Shown: one piece after another, positions 17,036 to 24,775 of the stretch
Position numbering within the stretch: position 1 is the first letter of the stretch
Layout: the number at the start of each line of letters is the position of its first letter
DNA from: Erythrobacter colymbi
GTDB taxonomy: Bacteria; Pseudomonadota; Alphaproteobacteria; Sphingomonadales; Sphingomonadaceae
Assembly: GCF_002155685.1 (NCBI RefSeq)
Contig: NZ_MUYK01000006.1
Coordinates: 1 to 64,000, forward strand
Length of the DNA: 64,000 nucleotides
Direction: 5' to 3'
Notes under the pieces: model-generated
Told to the model about the DNA's origin: nothing
The model's input: the letters and a program-made list of their open reading frames with translations, nothing else
Databases searched by the model: none
Translations under genes and position numbers: made by a program

Positions 17036-18070
17036 ATGACCTGGCAGACCCAGCGCCTTCCGGGCGACCATCCTCCTGCGAAGAGCGGCCGCATCGGCGT
17101 GCTGCTGATCAACCTCGGCACGCCCGATGGCCCCGATCCGGAATCGGTGAAGCGCTACCTCAAGCAGTTCCTCTCGGACACGCGCGTCGTGGAGATTCCG
17201 CCGATCGCGTGGCAGCTGATCCTGCGCGGCATCATCCTCAACACCCGCCCGCAGAAGAGCGCCAAGGCCTACCAGAAGATCTGGACCGAGCGCGGCTCGC
17301 CACTGGCCGACATCACCGCGCGCCAGGCCGAGGCGATGGTCGGCAAATTCGGCGAGGCTGTGCAGGTCGACTGGGCGATGCGTTACGGCAATCCCTCGAT
17401 CGAGAGCCGCCTCTCGGCGATGATGGCGGACGGCTGCGACCGCATTCTGATCGCGCCGATGTATCCGCAATATTGCGCCGCCACGACCGCGACCGTGTTC
17501 GACGAGATCGCGCGGGTGATGAAGACGATGCGCTGGCAGCCCGCGCTGCGCTTCATCCCGCCCTATCATGACGATCCCAACTATCTCGGCGCGCTGGCGG
17601 AGGATCTGACCCGGCAGGTGCGCGCACTGACCTTCAAGCCCGAGGTCATGCTGCTCAGCTTCCACGGGATGCCGCAGCAGACGCTCGAGAAGGGCGATCC
17701 CTATTACTGCCACTGCTCCAAGACCGCGCGCCTGCTGCGCGAGGAGCTGGCGACGCGCCCGGAATTCGAGGGCGTGCGGTTCGAGACGACTTTCCAGTCG
17801 CGCTTCGGCCCTGCCGCCTGGCTCGAACCCTCGACCGATGCGACGCTGATCGCGGAAGGCGGCAAGGGCACCAAGCGCCTCGTGGTCGCCGCCCCGGGCT
17901 TTGCCGCCGACTGCGTCGAGACGCTCGAGGAACTGGCGATCGAGGGGCGCGAGGAATTCCTCGAAGCGGGCGGCGAGGATTACGCCGTGCTCGATTGCCT
18001 CAACACCTCGGACCACGGCCTTGCCATGATCGAGACGATGCTGCGCCGCGAGCTTTCCGGCTGGATTTGA
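17036..18070 (+). CDS. hemH: Ferrochelatase
   Basis: 344 residues. Inserts Fe(II) into protoporphyrin IX at the membrane face. Family features: LLINLGTPDGP at 22-32, the catalytic His in LSFHGMPQQT (about 210), YYCHCSKTARLL and FQSRFGPAAWLEP, and the conserved Glu in CVETLEEL near 290. Cysteines in YYCHCS and FAADCVETLEE are possible Fe-S ligands, but a 2Fe-2S centre is not established. Next to a P450 gene and in the same window as heme oxygenase, both heme users. Start ATG at 17036. Confidence 0.93.
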   Translation: MTWQTQRLPGDHPPAKSGRIGVLLINLGTPDGPDPESVKRYLKQFLSDTRVVEIPPIAWQLILRGIILNTRPQKSAKAYQKIWTERGSPLADITARQAEAMVGKFGEAVQVDWAMRYGNPSIESRLSAMMADGCDRILIAPMYPQYCAATTATVFDEIARVMKTMRWQPALRFIPPYHDDPNYLGALAEDLTRQVRALTFKPEVMLLSFHGMPQQTLEKGDPYYCHCSKTARLLREELATRPEFEGVRFETTFQSRFGPAAWLEPSTDATLIAEGGKGTKRLVVAAPGFAADCVETLEELAIEGREEFLEAGGEDYAVLDCLNTSDHGLAMIETMLRRELSGWI

Positions 18071-18078
18071 TGCCTCGG

Positions 18079-18111
18079 CAACTTGCGTGAAACTTTCACT
18101 GGGGTAAGTTG
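18079..18111. promoter_or_regulatory. Nested palindromes upstream of P450 gene
   Basis: A perfect 13-bp palindrome GTGAAACTTTCAC (18087-18099) sits inside a second dyad, CAACTT (18079-18084) with AAGTTG (18106-18111). The site is 38-70 bases before the P450 start codon, where an operator would be expected. The binding protein is unknown. Confidence 0.45.
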
Positions 18112-18148
18112 CGAATTCGAACCCGATAAACGGAGCATCTGGAAAGAC

Positions 18149-19564
18149 ATGGCCACCCTTGCCGAAGCCCCGCGTCCCGCCGACACCGCCCCTGCCGACG
18201 CGCCCCGCCACTGGGGCGAGATGCGGCTGACCGAGGCCGACCTTGCCCATATCCCGGGCGAGGCGGGCTGGCCGGTGGTGGGCAACACCTTCACCATGCT
18301 CGCCGACCCCCACGCCTTTGCCGAACGGATGATCAAGACCCACGGCAAGGTCTACAAGAACCGCGCTTTCGGCGGCTGGCAGGTCGCGCTGATCGGGGCG
18401 GAGGCGAACGAGTTGCTTTTGTTCAACAAGGACAAGATCTTCTCCTCGGAACAGGGCTGGGGCCCGGTGCTCGACCAGCTCTTCCCGCGGGGCCTGATGC
18501 TGATCGATTTCGAGCATCACCGCATCGACCGCCGCGCGCTCTCGATCGCCTTCAAGCCCGAGCCGATGCGGCACTATTCGGGCGCGCTCAATCGCGGGAT
18601 CGCGCGCGAAGTGGCGGGTTGGGCCGGGCCGATGACCTTCTACCCGGCGATCAAGAAGCTCACCCTCGATCTGGCCGCCGACAGCTTCATCGGCCTGCCC
18701 TGGGGGCCGGAAGCTGACAAGATCAACGAGGCCTTCGTCGACATGGTGCAGGCCTCGGTCGCGCCGGTGCGCAAGCCGCTGCCCTTCACCAAGATGAAGA
18801 AGGGCGTCGATGGGCGCGCTTATCTGGTCGACTACTTCACCAAGGAAACCCTGCGCCGGCGCAAGGAAGGCGGCGGGCAGGACATGTTCAGCCAGTTCGC
18901 CACCGCCACGCGCGAGGATGGCTCGCTGCTGCCGGTCGACGAGGTGGTCGATCACATGAACTTCCTGATGATGGCGGCGCATGACACCATCACCTCCTCG
19001 GCGACCTCGCTGATCTATCACCTCGCCACCAACCCGGAATGGCAGGAGAAGATTCGCGAGGAAATCTGGGCGGTTACCGGCGGCCCGGACGGGGAAGGCA
19101 ACCCGCGCCCGCTCGACTATGACGACCTCGCCAAGCTCGACCTGACTGAGATGGCTTTCAAGGAATCGCTGCGGCTGGTGCCGCCCGTTCCCTCGATGCC
19201 GCGCCGTGCGCTGCGCGAGTTCGAGTATGGCGGTTACCACATTCCGGCGGGCGCGATGGTGGGCATCAACATCCACTGGACGCACCATTCCGAGGAATAC
19301 TGGGACAATCCCGAGGCGTTCGATCCGATGCGCTTCACGCCCGACAAGGTGAAGGCGCGGCACAAGTATGCCTGGGTGCCCTTCGGCGGCGGGGCGCACA
19401 TGTGCCTCGGGCTCCACTTTGCCTATATGCAGGTCAAGATCCTGCTCGCCCAGCTGCTCCAGCGCTACCGGATCGAGGCGGCCGAGGGCTACAAGCCGCA
19501 GTGGCAGGACTGGCCGATCCCGCAGCCCAAGGACGGGCTCAAGGTGACCTTCACGCCGCTTTGA
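18149..19564 (+). CDS. Cytochrome P450
   Basis: 471 residues, soluble bacterial P450 without a membrane anchor. I-helix MAAHDTITSSAT (about 275-286) with the oxygen-activating Asp-Thr pair, K-helix ExxR in KESLRL (about 340), and heme loop FGGGAHMCLGLHFA with the thiolate Cys near 418. The ATG at 18149 was preferred over one 66 bases upstream because GGAAAG precedes it by two bases and the longer version adds a non-conserved tail. The substrate cannot be assigned and no ferredoxin partner lies nearby. Downstream DNA holds a hairpin-type repeat and a parS-like site. Confidence 0.92.
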   Translation: MATLAEAPRPADTAPADAPRHWGEMRLTEADLAHIPGEAGWPVVGNTFTMLADPHAFAERMIKTHGKVYKNRAFGGWQVALIGAEANELLLFNKDKIFSSEQGWGPVLDQLFPRGLMLIDFEHHRIDRRALSIAFKPEPMRHYSGALNRGIAREVAGWAGPMTFYPAIKKLTLDLAADSFIGLPWGPEADKINEAFVDMVQASVAPVRKPLPFTKMKKGVDGRAYLVDYFTKETLRRRKEGGGQDMFSQFATATREDGSLLPVDEVVDHMNFLMMAAHDTITSSATSLIYHLATNPEWQEKIREEIWAVTGGPDGEGNPRPLDYDDLAKLDLTEMAFKESLRLVPPVPSMPRRALREFEYGGYHIPAGAMVGINIHWTHHSEEYWDNPEAFDPMRFTPDKVKARHKYAWVPFGGGAHMCLGLHFAYMQVKILLAQLLQRYRIEAAEGYKPQWQDWPIPQPKDGLKVTFTPL

Positions 19565-19569
19565 TTGTC

Positions 19570-19589
19570 CGCAGCGCATCCGCGCTGCG
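19570..19589 (+). repeat. CTCC-loop-type hairpin repeat, copy 1
   Basis: Perfect 8-bp stem (CGCAGCGC with GCGCTGCG) around an ATCC tetraloop, followed by AAATCCTCG. It begins five bases after the P450 stop codon. Member of a five-copy family in this window (25417, 52244, 52468, 57019) in which stems differ but loop and TCCTC tail are kept. Confidence 0.7.
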
Positions 19590-19654
19590 AAATCCTCGCT
19601 CTCACGCCCTGCGGGCGGGTGTCCCGCCTTCGACGGTTCAGCTTCGCTTCCGCT

Positions 19655-19679
19655 GCGGGCGGCCGTTCGGCCTTGCGGC
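19655..19679 (+). repeat. 25-bp GCGGGCGGCCG repeat core, copy 1
   Basis: A 25-base block starting GCGGGCGGCCGTTCGGCC. It recurs identically on the opposite strand at 52396-52420 and with three changes at 25477-25501. All three copies follow a hairpin plus TCCTCG and a CTTCGCTTC-like stretch. Confidence 0.75.
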
Positions 19680-19703
19680 GGCCGCGCCGCCGACAGGCTC
19701 TGA

Positions 19704-19719
19704 TGTTTCACGTGGAACA
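19704..19719. promoter_or_regulatory. parS: parS-like site (ParB binding), one mismatch
   Basis: TGTTTCACGTGGAACA: the 16-bp chromosomal parS palindrome with a single break in symmetry (T in the left arm opposite G in the right). This variant lies within the known range of bacterial parS sequences. It is intergenic, between the P450 and DUF1674 genes, as parS sites often are. Confidence 0.75.
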
Positions 19720-19807
19720 GTCCCGAACACGGGGCAAAGAGAGCCTGGTGCGGGTCTAAGTGGGGTCTAGAGGTGGTCTGGGCGGGTCTGGAACGCGCCG
19801 ATCCTCC

Positions 19808-19966
19808 TCAGAAATCGACCGCGATACCGTCCTTCTCCCAGTCGCCGTAGCGGGTGGGGGAGAGCGTCTCGTCATTCTCGACCGGCTTGGGCGCGGGCAC
19901 CGGATCGTTGGTCCAGTGGGCGGGCTTCTTGAACGCCTTGGCGGCTTCCGACTTTTGCTTGGTCAT
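19808..19966 (-). CDS. DUF1674 protein, SDHAF4-like
   Basis: 52 residues. The C-terminal LSPTRYGDWEKDGIAVDF is the signature of DUF1674, the bacterial counterpart of mitochondrial SDHAF4, which protects flavinylated succinate dehydrogenase subunit A during complex II assembly. The N-terminus is basic (MTKQKSEAAKAFKKP) and disordered. The ATG at 19966 has GGACAGG upstream; alternatives at 19984 and 20002 add unlikely residues. Divergent from rsmB. Confidence 0.8.
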   Translation of the reverse strand: MTKQKSEAAKAFKKPAHWTNDPVPAPKPVENDETLSPTRYGDWEKDGIAVDF

Positions 19967-20023
19967 GCCTGTCCAAATGCCCATGCTGGCGCTTGGTTTC
20001 AATAGCGGCTAGGGGCCGCCGCG

Positions 20024-21361
20024 ATGGCTCAACCCCCCGGACTTCCCGTGCGCCGCGCCGCGCTCCGCCTGCTCGATGCCGTGCTGCGGCGGGGCGAGAC
20101 CCTGGAGCAGGCCGAGGGCACCGCGCTCGGCGATATCCGCAAGGCGCCCGACCGCGCGCTGGCCCGCGCGATTGCGGGGGAGACGCTGCGCTGGCTGACC
20201 GATCTCGATGCGCTGATCGATTCCGCCACGAAGCAGCGCCTGCCCGATGATGCCAAGGCGCGGATGGTGCTGCGGCTGATGCTCGCCCAGACCCTGCGGC
20301 TGGAGACCCCGCCGCACGCGGTGATCGCGACCGGCCTCGCGCTGCTCGAGGGCGGGCCGCGTCGGCTGGCGCACGGGGTGTTCTCGGCGCTGGTGAAGCG
20401 CGCTGATCCTCCCCTCCCGCCTGCGGGAGGGGCTGGGGGTGGGGGTGGGCACGCGTCACAGGCCCACCCCAACCCCTCCCGCGAGCGGGAGGGGCTTTTG
20501 CCGCCTGCCCCCACCCTGCCCGAGCGTGTGGTCGCCCGCTGGGGTGCTCAGAAGGCCGCTGCCATCGCCCCCGGCCTCGCCTTTCCGCCCGAGCTCGACC
20601 TCGCGCTGCGCGATCCGTCCGAAACCGCGACCCGCGCCGTGCAGATGGGCGGGGTCAGCCTCGCCCCCGGCCACATTCGCCTGCCGCGCGGCGCGGCGGT
20701 GGAGAGCCTTGCCGACTTCAAGGACGGCGCATGGTGGGTGCAGGACCTCGCCGCCTCGCTGCCTGCGCGGTTGCTCGGGGCGGGAGAGGGGCGCTCGGCG
20801 CTCGACCTCTGCGCTGCGCCCGGCGGCAAGACCATGCAACTGGCCGCCGCCGGGTGGAAGGTGACCGCGCTCGACATGTCAAAGCGCCGCCTCGACCTCC
20901 TCAAGGACAACCTCAAGCGCACCGGATTGAAGGCGAGCCCCGTGCGCGCCGATGCGCTGACGTGGGGGCCGAAGCACCGTTTCGACGCGATCCTGATCGA
21001 CGCGCCCTGCACCGCAACCGGCACCTGCCGCCGTCACCCCGACGTGCTCCACCGCATCGGCAAGGGGCAGGTGGCGGAGATGGTGGAACTCCAACGCGCC
21101 CTCGCGGCGAAGGCGGCCGAATGGCTGAACCCCGGAGGCCGGCTGGTCTATGCCGTGTGCTCGCTGGAGGTGGAAGAGGGCGAGGAACAGGCGGCGTGGA
21201 TCGACGCCGAACTGGGCCTGACGCCCGCCCCGATCACGGCGGAGGAACTGCCTGCGGGGCTGGCCCCCACCCCCGAGGGCTGGCTGCGCACCCATCCCGG
21301 GATGCTGGCTGACGAGGGCGGGCTCGACGGGTTCTTTGTGGCGCGATGGGTGCGCAAATAG
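20024..21361 (+). CDS. rsmB: 16S rRNA m5C methyltransferase, RsmB/NOP family
   Basis: 445 residues: N-terminal NusB-like RNA-binding domain (about 8-125), then a class I methyltransferase domain with LDLCAAPGGKT (SAM site), DAPCTATGTCRRHPD (about 325, substrate-contacting Cys) and a second catalytic Cys in YAVCSLEVEEGE. Methylates a cytosine in 16S rRNA. Between the two domains, residues about 129-157 (PPLPPAGGAGGGGGH...) are encoded by a GC-rich inverted repeat at 20411-20494 that keeps the reading frame. That linker is probably disordered and tolerated. Confidence 0.92.
   Translation: MAQPPGLPVRRAALRLLDAVLRRGETLEQAEGTALGDIRKAPDRALARAIAGETLRWLTDLDALIDSATKQRLPDDAKARMVLRLMLAQTLRLETPPHAVIATGLALLEGGPRRLAHGVFSALVKRADPPLPPAGGAGGGGGHASQAHPNPSREREGLLPPAPTLPERVVARWGAQKAAAIAPGLAFPPELDLALRDPSETATRAVQMGGVSLAPGHIRLPRGAAVESLADFKDGAWWVQDLAASLPARLLGAGEGRSALDLCAAPGGKTMQLAAAGWKVTALDMSKRRLDLLKDNLKRTGLKASPVRADALTWGPKHRFDAILIDAPCTATGTCRRHPDVLHRIGKGQVAEMVELQRALAAKAAEWLNPGGRLVYAVCSLEVEEGEEQAAWIDAELGLTPAPITAEELPAGLAPTPEGWLRTHPGMLADEGGLDGFFVARWVRK
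20411..20494. repeat. GC-rich inverted repeat inside rsmB
   Basis: Two hairpins, CCCCTCCCGC-CT-GCGGGAGGGG (20411-20432) and CCCCTCCCGC-GA-GCGGGAGGGG (20473-20494), facing each other and joined by TGGGGGTGGGC / GCCCACCCC arms, so the 84 bases form one large dyad. Resembles the CCCCTCCCGC...TGGGGTGGGC repeat of alphaproteobacterial intergenic DNA (family knowledge), here inside a gene and without a frame break. Confidence 0.85.
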
Positions 21362-21374
21362 GCCAACCTCGTCA

Positions 21375-21393
21375 CCCCGGACTTGATCCGGGG
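21375..21393. repeat. Short palindromic repeat, CCCCGGA type, copy 2
   Basis: CCCCGGA-CTTGA-TCCGGGG, the inverse form of the repeat at 669-687. It starts 14 bases after the rsmB stop, between the convergent rsmB and msrA genes. Confidence 0.75.
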
Positions 21394-21431
21394 CTCGGCT
21401 TCCTTCCTGAGCCGGGAAAAGAAAAGCCTAG

Positions 21432-21450
21432 CCCCGTGTCAAGCACGGGG
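21432..21450. repeat. Short palindromic repeat, CCCCGTG type, copy 3
   Basis: CCCCGTG-TCAAG-CACGGGG within a CCTAG...TGACGAT context that matches the arm at 830-860. The same two repeat types therefore occur together at two loci 20 kb apart. Confidence 0.75.
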
Positions 21451-21475
21451 TGACGATGATTTGGAGGGCTACCCC

Positions 21476-22027
21476 CTATTTCACATACTTTTGGAAGCTC
21501 TTCCTCAGCTTCATCAGCTTGGGCGGGATCACCGCGAGGCAATAGGGGTTCCGCTGGCCTTCGCCGTCCCAGTATTCCTGGTGGTAGTCCTCGGCCGGAT
21601 ACCACGTCGCCGTCTGCTCGCCGCCCGAGAGGCCCTCGATCGTGGTCACGGCCTGCTTGCCGTTCTCGGCATTCCAGCGCGCGATCGCGGCTTCGGCTTC
21701 GGCGCCTTGCGCGTCGGAGAGCGGGAAGATCGCCGAGCGGTACTGGGTGCCGATGTCGTTGCCCTGCCGGTTGAGCTGCGTCGGATCATGCGTGCCGAGG
21801 AACACGTCGTAGATTTCGGGCAGGCTGATCACCGCCGGATCGAAGGTCACACGAATGCCTTCCGCATGGCCGGTGTTACCGGTGCAGACTTCCTTGTAGG
21901 TCGGGTTCGCCTTGGTGCCGCCGATATAGCCGCTCTCGACGCTTTTCACCCCGATGACGTCGCGGAACACCGCCTCGGTGCACCAGAAGCACCCGCCTGC
22001 AATGATCGCCGTGTCTTGATCGCTCAT
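21476..22027 (-). CDS. msrA: Peptide-methionine (S)-S-oxide reductase
   Basis: 183 residues. Catalytic GGCFWC (11-16, Cys13), plus the family stretches GYIGGTKANPTYKEVCTGNTGHAE and HDPTQLNRQGNDIGTQYRS. Reduces S-methionine sulfoxide in proteins. Resolving Cys candidates are Cys16, the Cys in KEVCTG, and the Cys near the C-terminus in RNPYCLAV. No signal peptide. Start supported by GGAGAA seven bases upstream. Divergent from a periplasmic methyltransferase gene with a palindrome between them. Confidence 0.95.
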   Translation of the reverse strand: MSDQDTAIIAGGCFWCTEAVFRDVIGVKSVESGYIGGTKANPTYKEVCTGNTGHAEGIRVTFDPAVISLPEIYDVFLGTHDPTQLNRQGNDIGTQYRSAIFPLSDAQGAEAEAAIARWNAENGKQAVTTIEGLSGGEQTATWYPAEDYHQEYWDGEGQRNPYCLAVIPPKLMKLRKSFQKYVK

Positions 22028-22073
22028 CGAATTCTCCGTTGGTTTCTGGCACAGATAGGCTAGCAAACCGGGA

Positions 22074-22088
22074 TTGCCACTGTGGCAA
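22074..22088. promoter_or_regulatory. Perfect 15-bp palindrome between msrA and methyltransferase gene
   Basis: TTGCCAC-T-GTGGCAA, exact symmetry, 47 bases before the msrA start and 41 bases before the divergent methyltransferase start. The position suits a shared operator. The regulator is unknown. Confidence 0.45.
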
Positions 22089-22128
22089 GCATGCTTCTTT
22101 CGCAAATCCCCCGGGAGAGAGTTACACC

Positions 22129-23028
22129 ATGAACAAGCTGATCCTCGCCGTCGCCTCCGCGAGCGGCCTTGCCCTAGCCGCGCCCGTGCTCGCGCAGCAC
22201 GCCGGTCACGCCGGACACGCCGCCACCGCACCGGGCGACATCGACGAGGCGCACATCAAGGACACCGCGCACTTCCTCAAGATGCACGGCGAGGCGCTGT
22301 CAGGCGCGATAAACCACCCGACCCGCGCCGAGGACAAGGCCCGCGACCAGTTCCGCCACCCCGCCGAAACCCTCGCCTTCTTCCATGTCGGCCCCGAAAT
22401 GAAGGTCGGCGAATATTCGCCCGGCGGCGGCTGGTACACCCGCCTGCTCGGCCACTATCTGGGCGGCGAGGGGCAGCTGGTGGGCATCTACATCAACCCC
22501 GTTCTCGCGACCTCCGATCCCGCGCGCCAGCAGCGCATCCGCGATCAGGCGGCGGGCTTCGGCAAGGAAGTGGCAGGCTACACCGGGCTGCCGGCCGAGC
22601 ACTTCAGCGGCATCACGCTCGACAATATCGAGGGCCAGAAGGGCACCTTCGACCGCATTCTCCTGATGCGCGCACTGCACAACCCGCTGCGCATGGGCAT
22701 CCTCGACACCGAACTGCGCGCCATGCGCGAACTGCTCAAGGATGACGGCCTCATCGGTGTCGAACAGCACCGTGCCAAGCCCGACGCGCCCTGGGCCTAT
22801 GCCAATGGCTCGATGGGCTATCTGCGGCAGGAAGACGTGATCGACATCATGCGCATCAACGGCTTCGAACTGGTCGCCGCGAGCGAGATCAACGCCAACC
22901 CCAAGGACACCGCCGATCACAAGGGCGGCGTGTGGGAAATGCCCCCGACGCTCCAGACCAAGCGCGAGGACCTCAAGGGTCTGGGCGAGAGCGACCGCAT
23001 GACCCTGCTGTTCAAGAAGGCGAAGTAA
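22129..23028 (+). CDS. Exported SAM-dependent methyltransferase-like protein
   Basis: 299 residues with a clear signal peptide (cleavage after AAPVLAQ, about residue 23), followed by HAGHAGHAA and a methyltransferase-like domain: VGEYSPGGGWYTRLLGHYLG is a degenerate SAM motif I and LDNIEGQKGTFDRILLMRALHN follows. Proteins of this type (COG4798-like predicted methyltransferases) are exported even though SAM is cytoplasmic, so the true activity is unclear. ATG supported by GGGAGAGA ten bases upstream. Confidence 0.75.
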   Translation: MNKLILAVASASGLALAAPVLAQHAGHAGHAATAPGDIDEAHIKDTAHFLKMHGEALSGAINHPTRAEDKARDQFRHPAETLAFFHVGPEMKVGEYSPGGGWYTRLLGHYLGGEGQLVGIYINPVLATSDPARQQRIRDQAAGFGKEVAGYTGLPAEHFSGITLDNIEGQKGTFDRILLMRALHNPLRMGILDTELRAMRELLKDDGLIGVEQHRAKPDAPWAYANGSMGYLRQEDVIDIMRINGFELVAASEINANPKDTADHKGGVWEMPPTLQTKREDLKGLGESDRMTLLFKKAK

Positions 23029-23096
23029 GCACGTCCCGCCGCGGGGCGGGGTGCCGGCGTGAAGGCGCTTCACCCCGCGGCGAGTTTGTGGCAAAA

Positions 23097-23150
23097 ATAA
23101 GGCATCGCCGGACCACAGCGGGTCCGGCGCCTCGGGAGAGATGCCTTATG
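23097..23150 (+). promoter_or_regulatory. 5' UTR stem that covers the start codon of the SIMPL gene
   Basis: ATAAGGCAT (23097-23105) is fully complementary to ATGCCTTAT (23141-23149), which contains the first two bases of the ATG at 23148. Between them lies an 8-bp hairpin, GCCGGACC-N6-GGTCCGGC (23107-23128), and the ribosome-binding site GGGAGAG (23134-23140). The fold would mask the start codon, so translational control is possible. Confidence 0.45.
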
Positions 23151-23885
23151 CCGCGCACCCATGCCCTGATCCTCGCCGCCCTCGCCTCCACCGCGCTCGC
23201 CGCTTGCGGCAGCGGCCCGCCCGACCCGCGCGGGGTCGACCACAAGGAAACCCTGCTCTCCGTCAGCGCCAGCGGCGAGGCCGATGCCCGCCCCGATCAG
23301 GCCTTCTTCCAGGTTGGCGTCGAGAATTTCGGCCCCACCGGTGAAGCGGCGAGCACCGCCAACCGCGCGGATATCGCCGCTCTGCTGGCCGCGCTCAAGC
23401 AGGCCGGAGTGCCGGAGAAGGACATCCAGACCCGCGCGGTCAACATCCAGCGCGTCGAATGGGGCGACCGCGAGGGGCAGTATCAGGCGAGCAATATCGT
23501 CGCGGTGACCGTGCGCGACATTGCCAAGGCTGACGCGGCAGTGGCCGCAGCGACGGGCGCGGGCGCGAATGTGATGAGCGGGCCGGACCTGCGCATGTCC
23601 GATCCCGAGGCCGCCGCCAACTCCGCCTATGCCGCCGCCTATCGCAATGCCCGCAAGCGTGCCGAGACCTATGCCGATGCAGCCGGCATGGAGATTTCGC
23701 GCGTCCTCACCATCCGCGATGGCGGCGGGATGCAGGGCGACCGCTATCTCGCCGAAGCGATCGCGCCGATGGCGATGGAACGCGAGGCCGCCGACGTGGG
23801 TGCCGACGCCGCTTCGATCATCCAGCCCGGCCAGACGACCAGCACGGTCAGCGTGCAAGTGGACTTTGCCCTGCGGCCCAAGTAA
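23148..23885 (+). CDS. SIMPL-domain (DUF541) lipoprotein
   Basis: 245 residues with a lipoprotein signal (lipobox LAAC, Cys20), then one SIMPL domain: LLSVSASGEADARPDQAFFQVGVE at the start and a run of YRNARKRAETYADAAGMEISRVLTI in the second half. Ends in QTTSTVSVQVDFALRPK. Function of the family is not well defined; members sit in the bacterial envelope. The ATG at 23148 follows GGGAGAG by seven bases and is part of an RNA stem (see 23097-23150). Confidence 0.85.
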   Translation: MPRTHALILAALASTALAACGSGPPDPRGVDHKETLLSVSASGEADARPDQAFFQVGVENFGPTGEAASTANRADIAALLAALKQAGVPEKDIQTRAVNIQRVEWGDREGQYQASNIVAVTVRDIAKADAAVAAATGAGANVMSGPDLRMSDPEAAANSAYAAAYRNARKRAETYADAAGMEISRVLTIRDGGGMQGDRYLAEAIAPMAMEREAADVGADAASIIQPGQTTSTVSVQVDFALRPK

Positions 23886-23894
23886 TCGGCCCGC

Positions 23895-24773
23895 ATGACC
23901 GCCATCACCGTCGCCGCCCTTCAGCTCCCGCTCGGTTCCGAAGACGAAGCCGCCAACATCGCTGCCGTATCGGCGCTGGTGGAGGAGGCCGCCGCGAGCG
24001 GCGCGCAGCTGATCCTGCCGCCCGAGCTGTTCTCCGGCCCCTATTTCTGCCGCGAGGAAGACGAGGCGCTGTTCGCCCTCGCGCGCCCGACTGCCGAGCA
24101 CCCGAGTGTCGTCGCCATGCAGGCGCTCGCCGCGAAGCTGAAGGTGACGATCCCCACCAGCTTCTTCGAGCGTGACGGGCACCACTACTACAACACCCTC
24201 GCCATGATCGGCCCGGACGGGCAGATCATGGGCACCTATCGCAAGAGCCACATTCCCGACGGCCCGGGTTACGAGGAGAAGTACTACTTCCGCCCCGGGA
24301 ACGACGGCTTCAAGGTGTGGGACGTGCCGGGCGAAGGCGGCGCAATCGTGAAGGTCGGCGTCGGCATCTGCTGGGACCAGTGGTATCCCGAATGCGCGCG
24401 CGTCATGGCGCTGCTCGGCGCGGAGCTGCTGCTCTATCCCACCGCGATCGGCTCGGAGCCCTATGACGCGGACCTCGACACCAGCCGGATGTGGCGCCGC
24501 GCGATGATCGGGCATTCGGTGTCGAACTGCATGCCGGTGGTCGCCGCCAACCGCATCGGCCACGAAGGGCCCGAGGACCGCGCGCAGAGCTTCTACGGCC
24601 ACTCCTTCATCACCGACGAATGGGGTGACGACCTCGCCCTGTTCGGCAAGGAGGAGACCGGTGTGCTGGTGGCGCGGCTCGACCTCGCCCGTGCGGCCAA
24701 GCACCGCGCCGGCATGGGCTTCTTCCGCGACCGCCGCCCGCAGCTCTACGGGCGCATTTCGCAGGACATCTGA
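23895..24773 (+). CDS. aguB: N-carbamoylputrescine amidase (nitrilase superfamily)
   Basis: 292 residues. Catalytic triad Glu44 (LPPELF), Lys117 (TYRKSHIPDGPGYEEKYYF) and Cys159 (GVGICWDQWYPE), with the AguB-typical Tyr/Glu-rich segment after the Lys. Hydrolyses N-carbamoylputrescine to putrescine, CO2 and ammonia in the agmatine route of polyamine synthesis. No agmatine deiminase gene is in the window. Its stop overlaps the region where folK appears to start. Confidence 0.9.
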   Translation: MTAITVAALQLPLGSEDEAANIAAVSALVEEAAASGAQLILPPELFSGPYFCREEDEALFALARPTAEHPSVVAMQALAAKLKVTIPTSFFERDGHHYYNTLAMIGPDGQIMGTYRKSHIPDGPGYEEKYYFRPGNDGFKVWDVPGEGGAIVKVGVGICWDQWYPECARVMALLGAELLLYPTAIGSEPYDADLDTSRMWRRAMIGHSVSNCMPVVAANRIGHEGPEDRAQSFYGHSFITDEWGDDLALFGKEETGVLVARLDLARAAKHRAGMGFFRDRRPQLYGRISQDI

Positions 24774-24775
24774 GC

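Noticed and set aside
16883..19711. Very long antisense open frame over hemH and the P450 gene
   Set aside because: It is a high-GC shadow frame: the proteins on the + strand have complete family motifs, and the antisense product is Arg/His/Gly-rich without any domain.
23029..23080. Terminator after the periplasmic methyltransferase
   Set aside because: GTGAAG-GCG-CTTCAC and GC-rich flanks can fold, but there is no T-tract, so it is not listed as a terminator.
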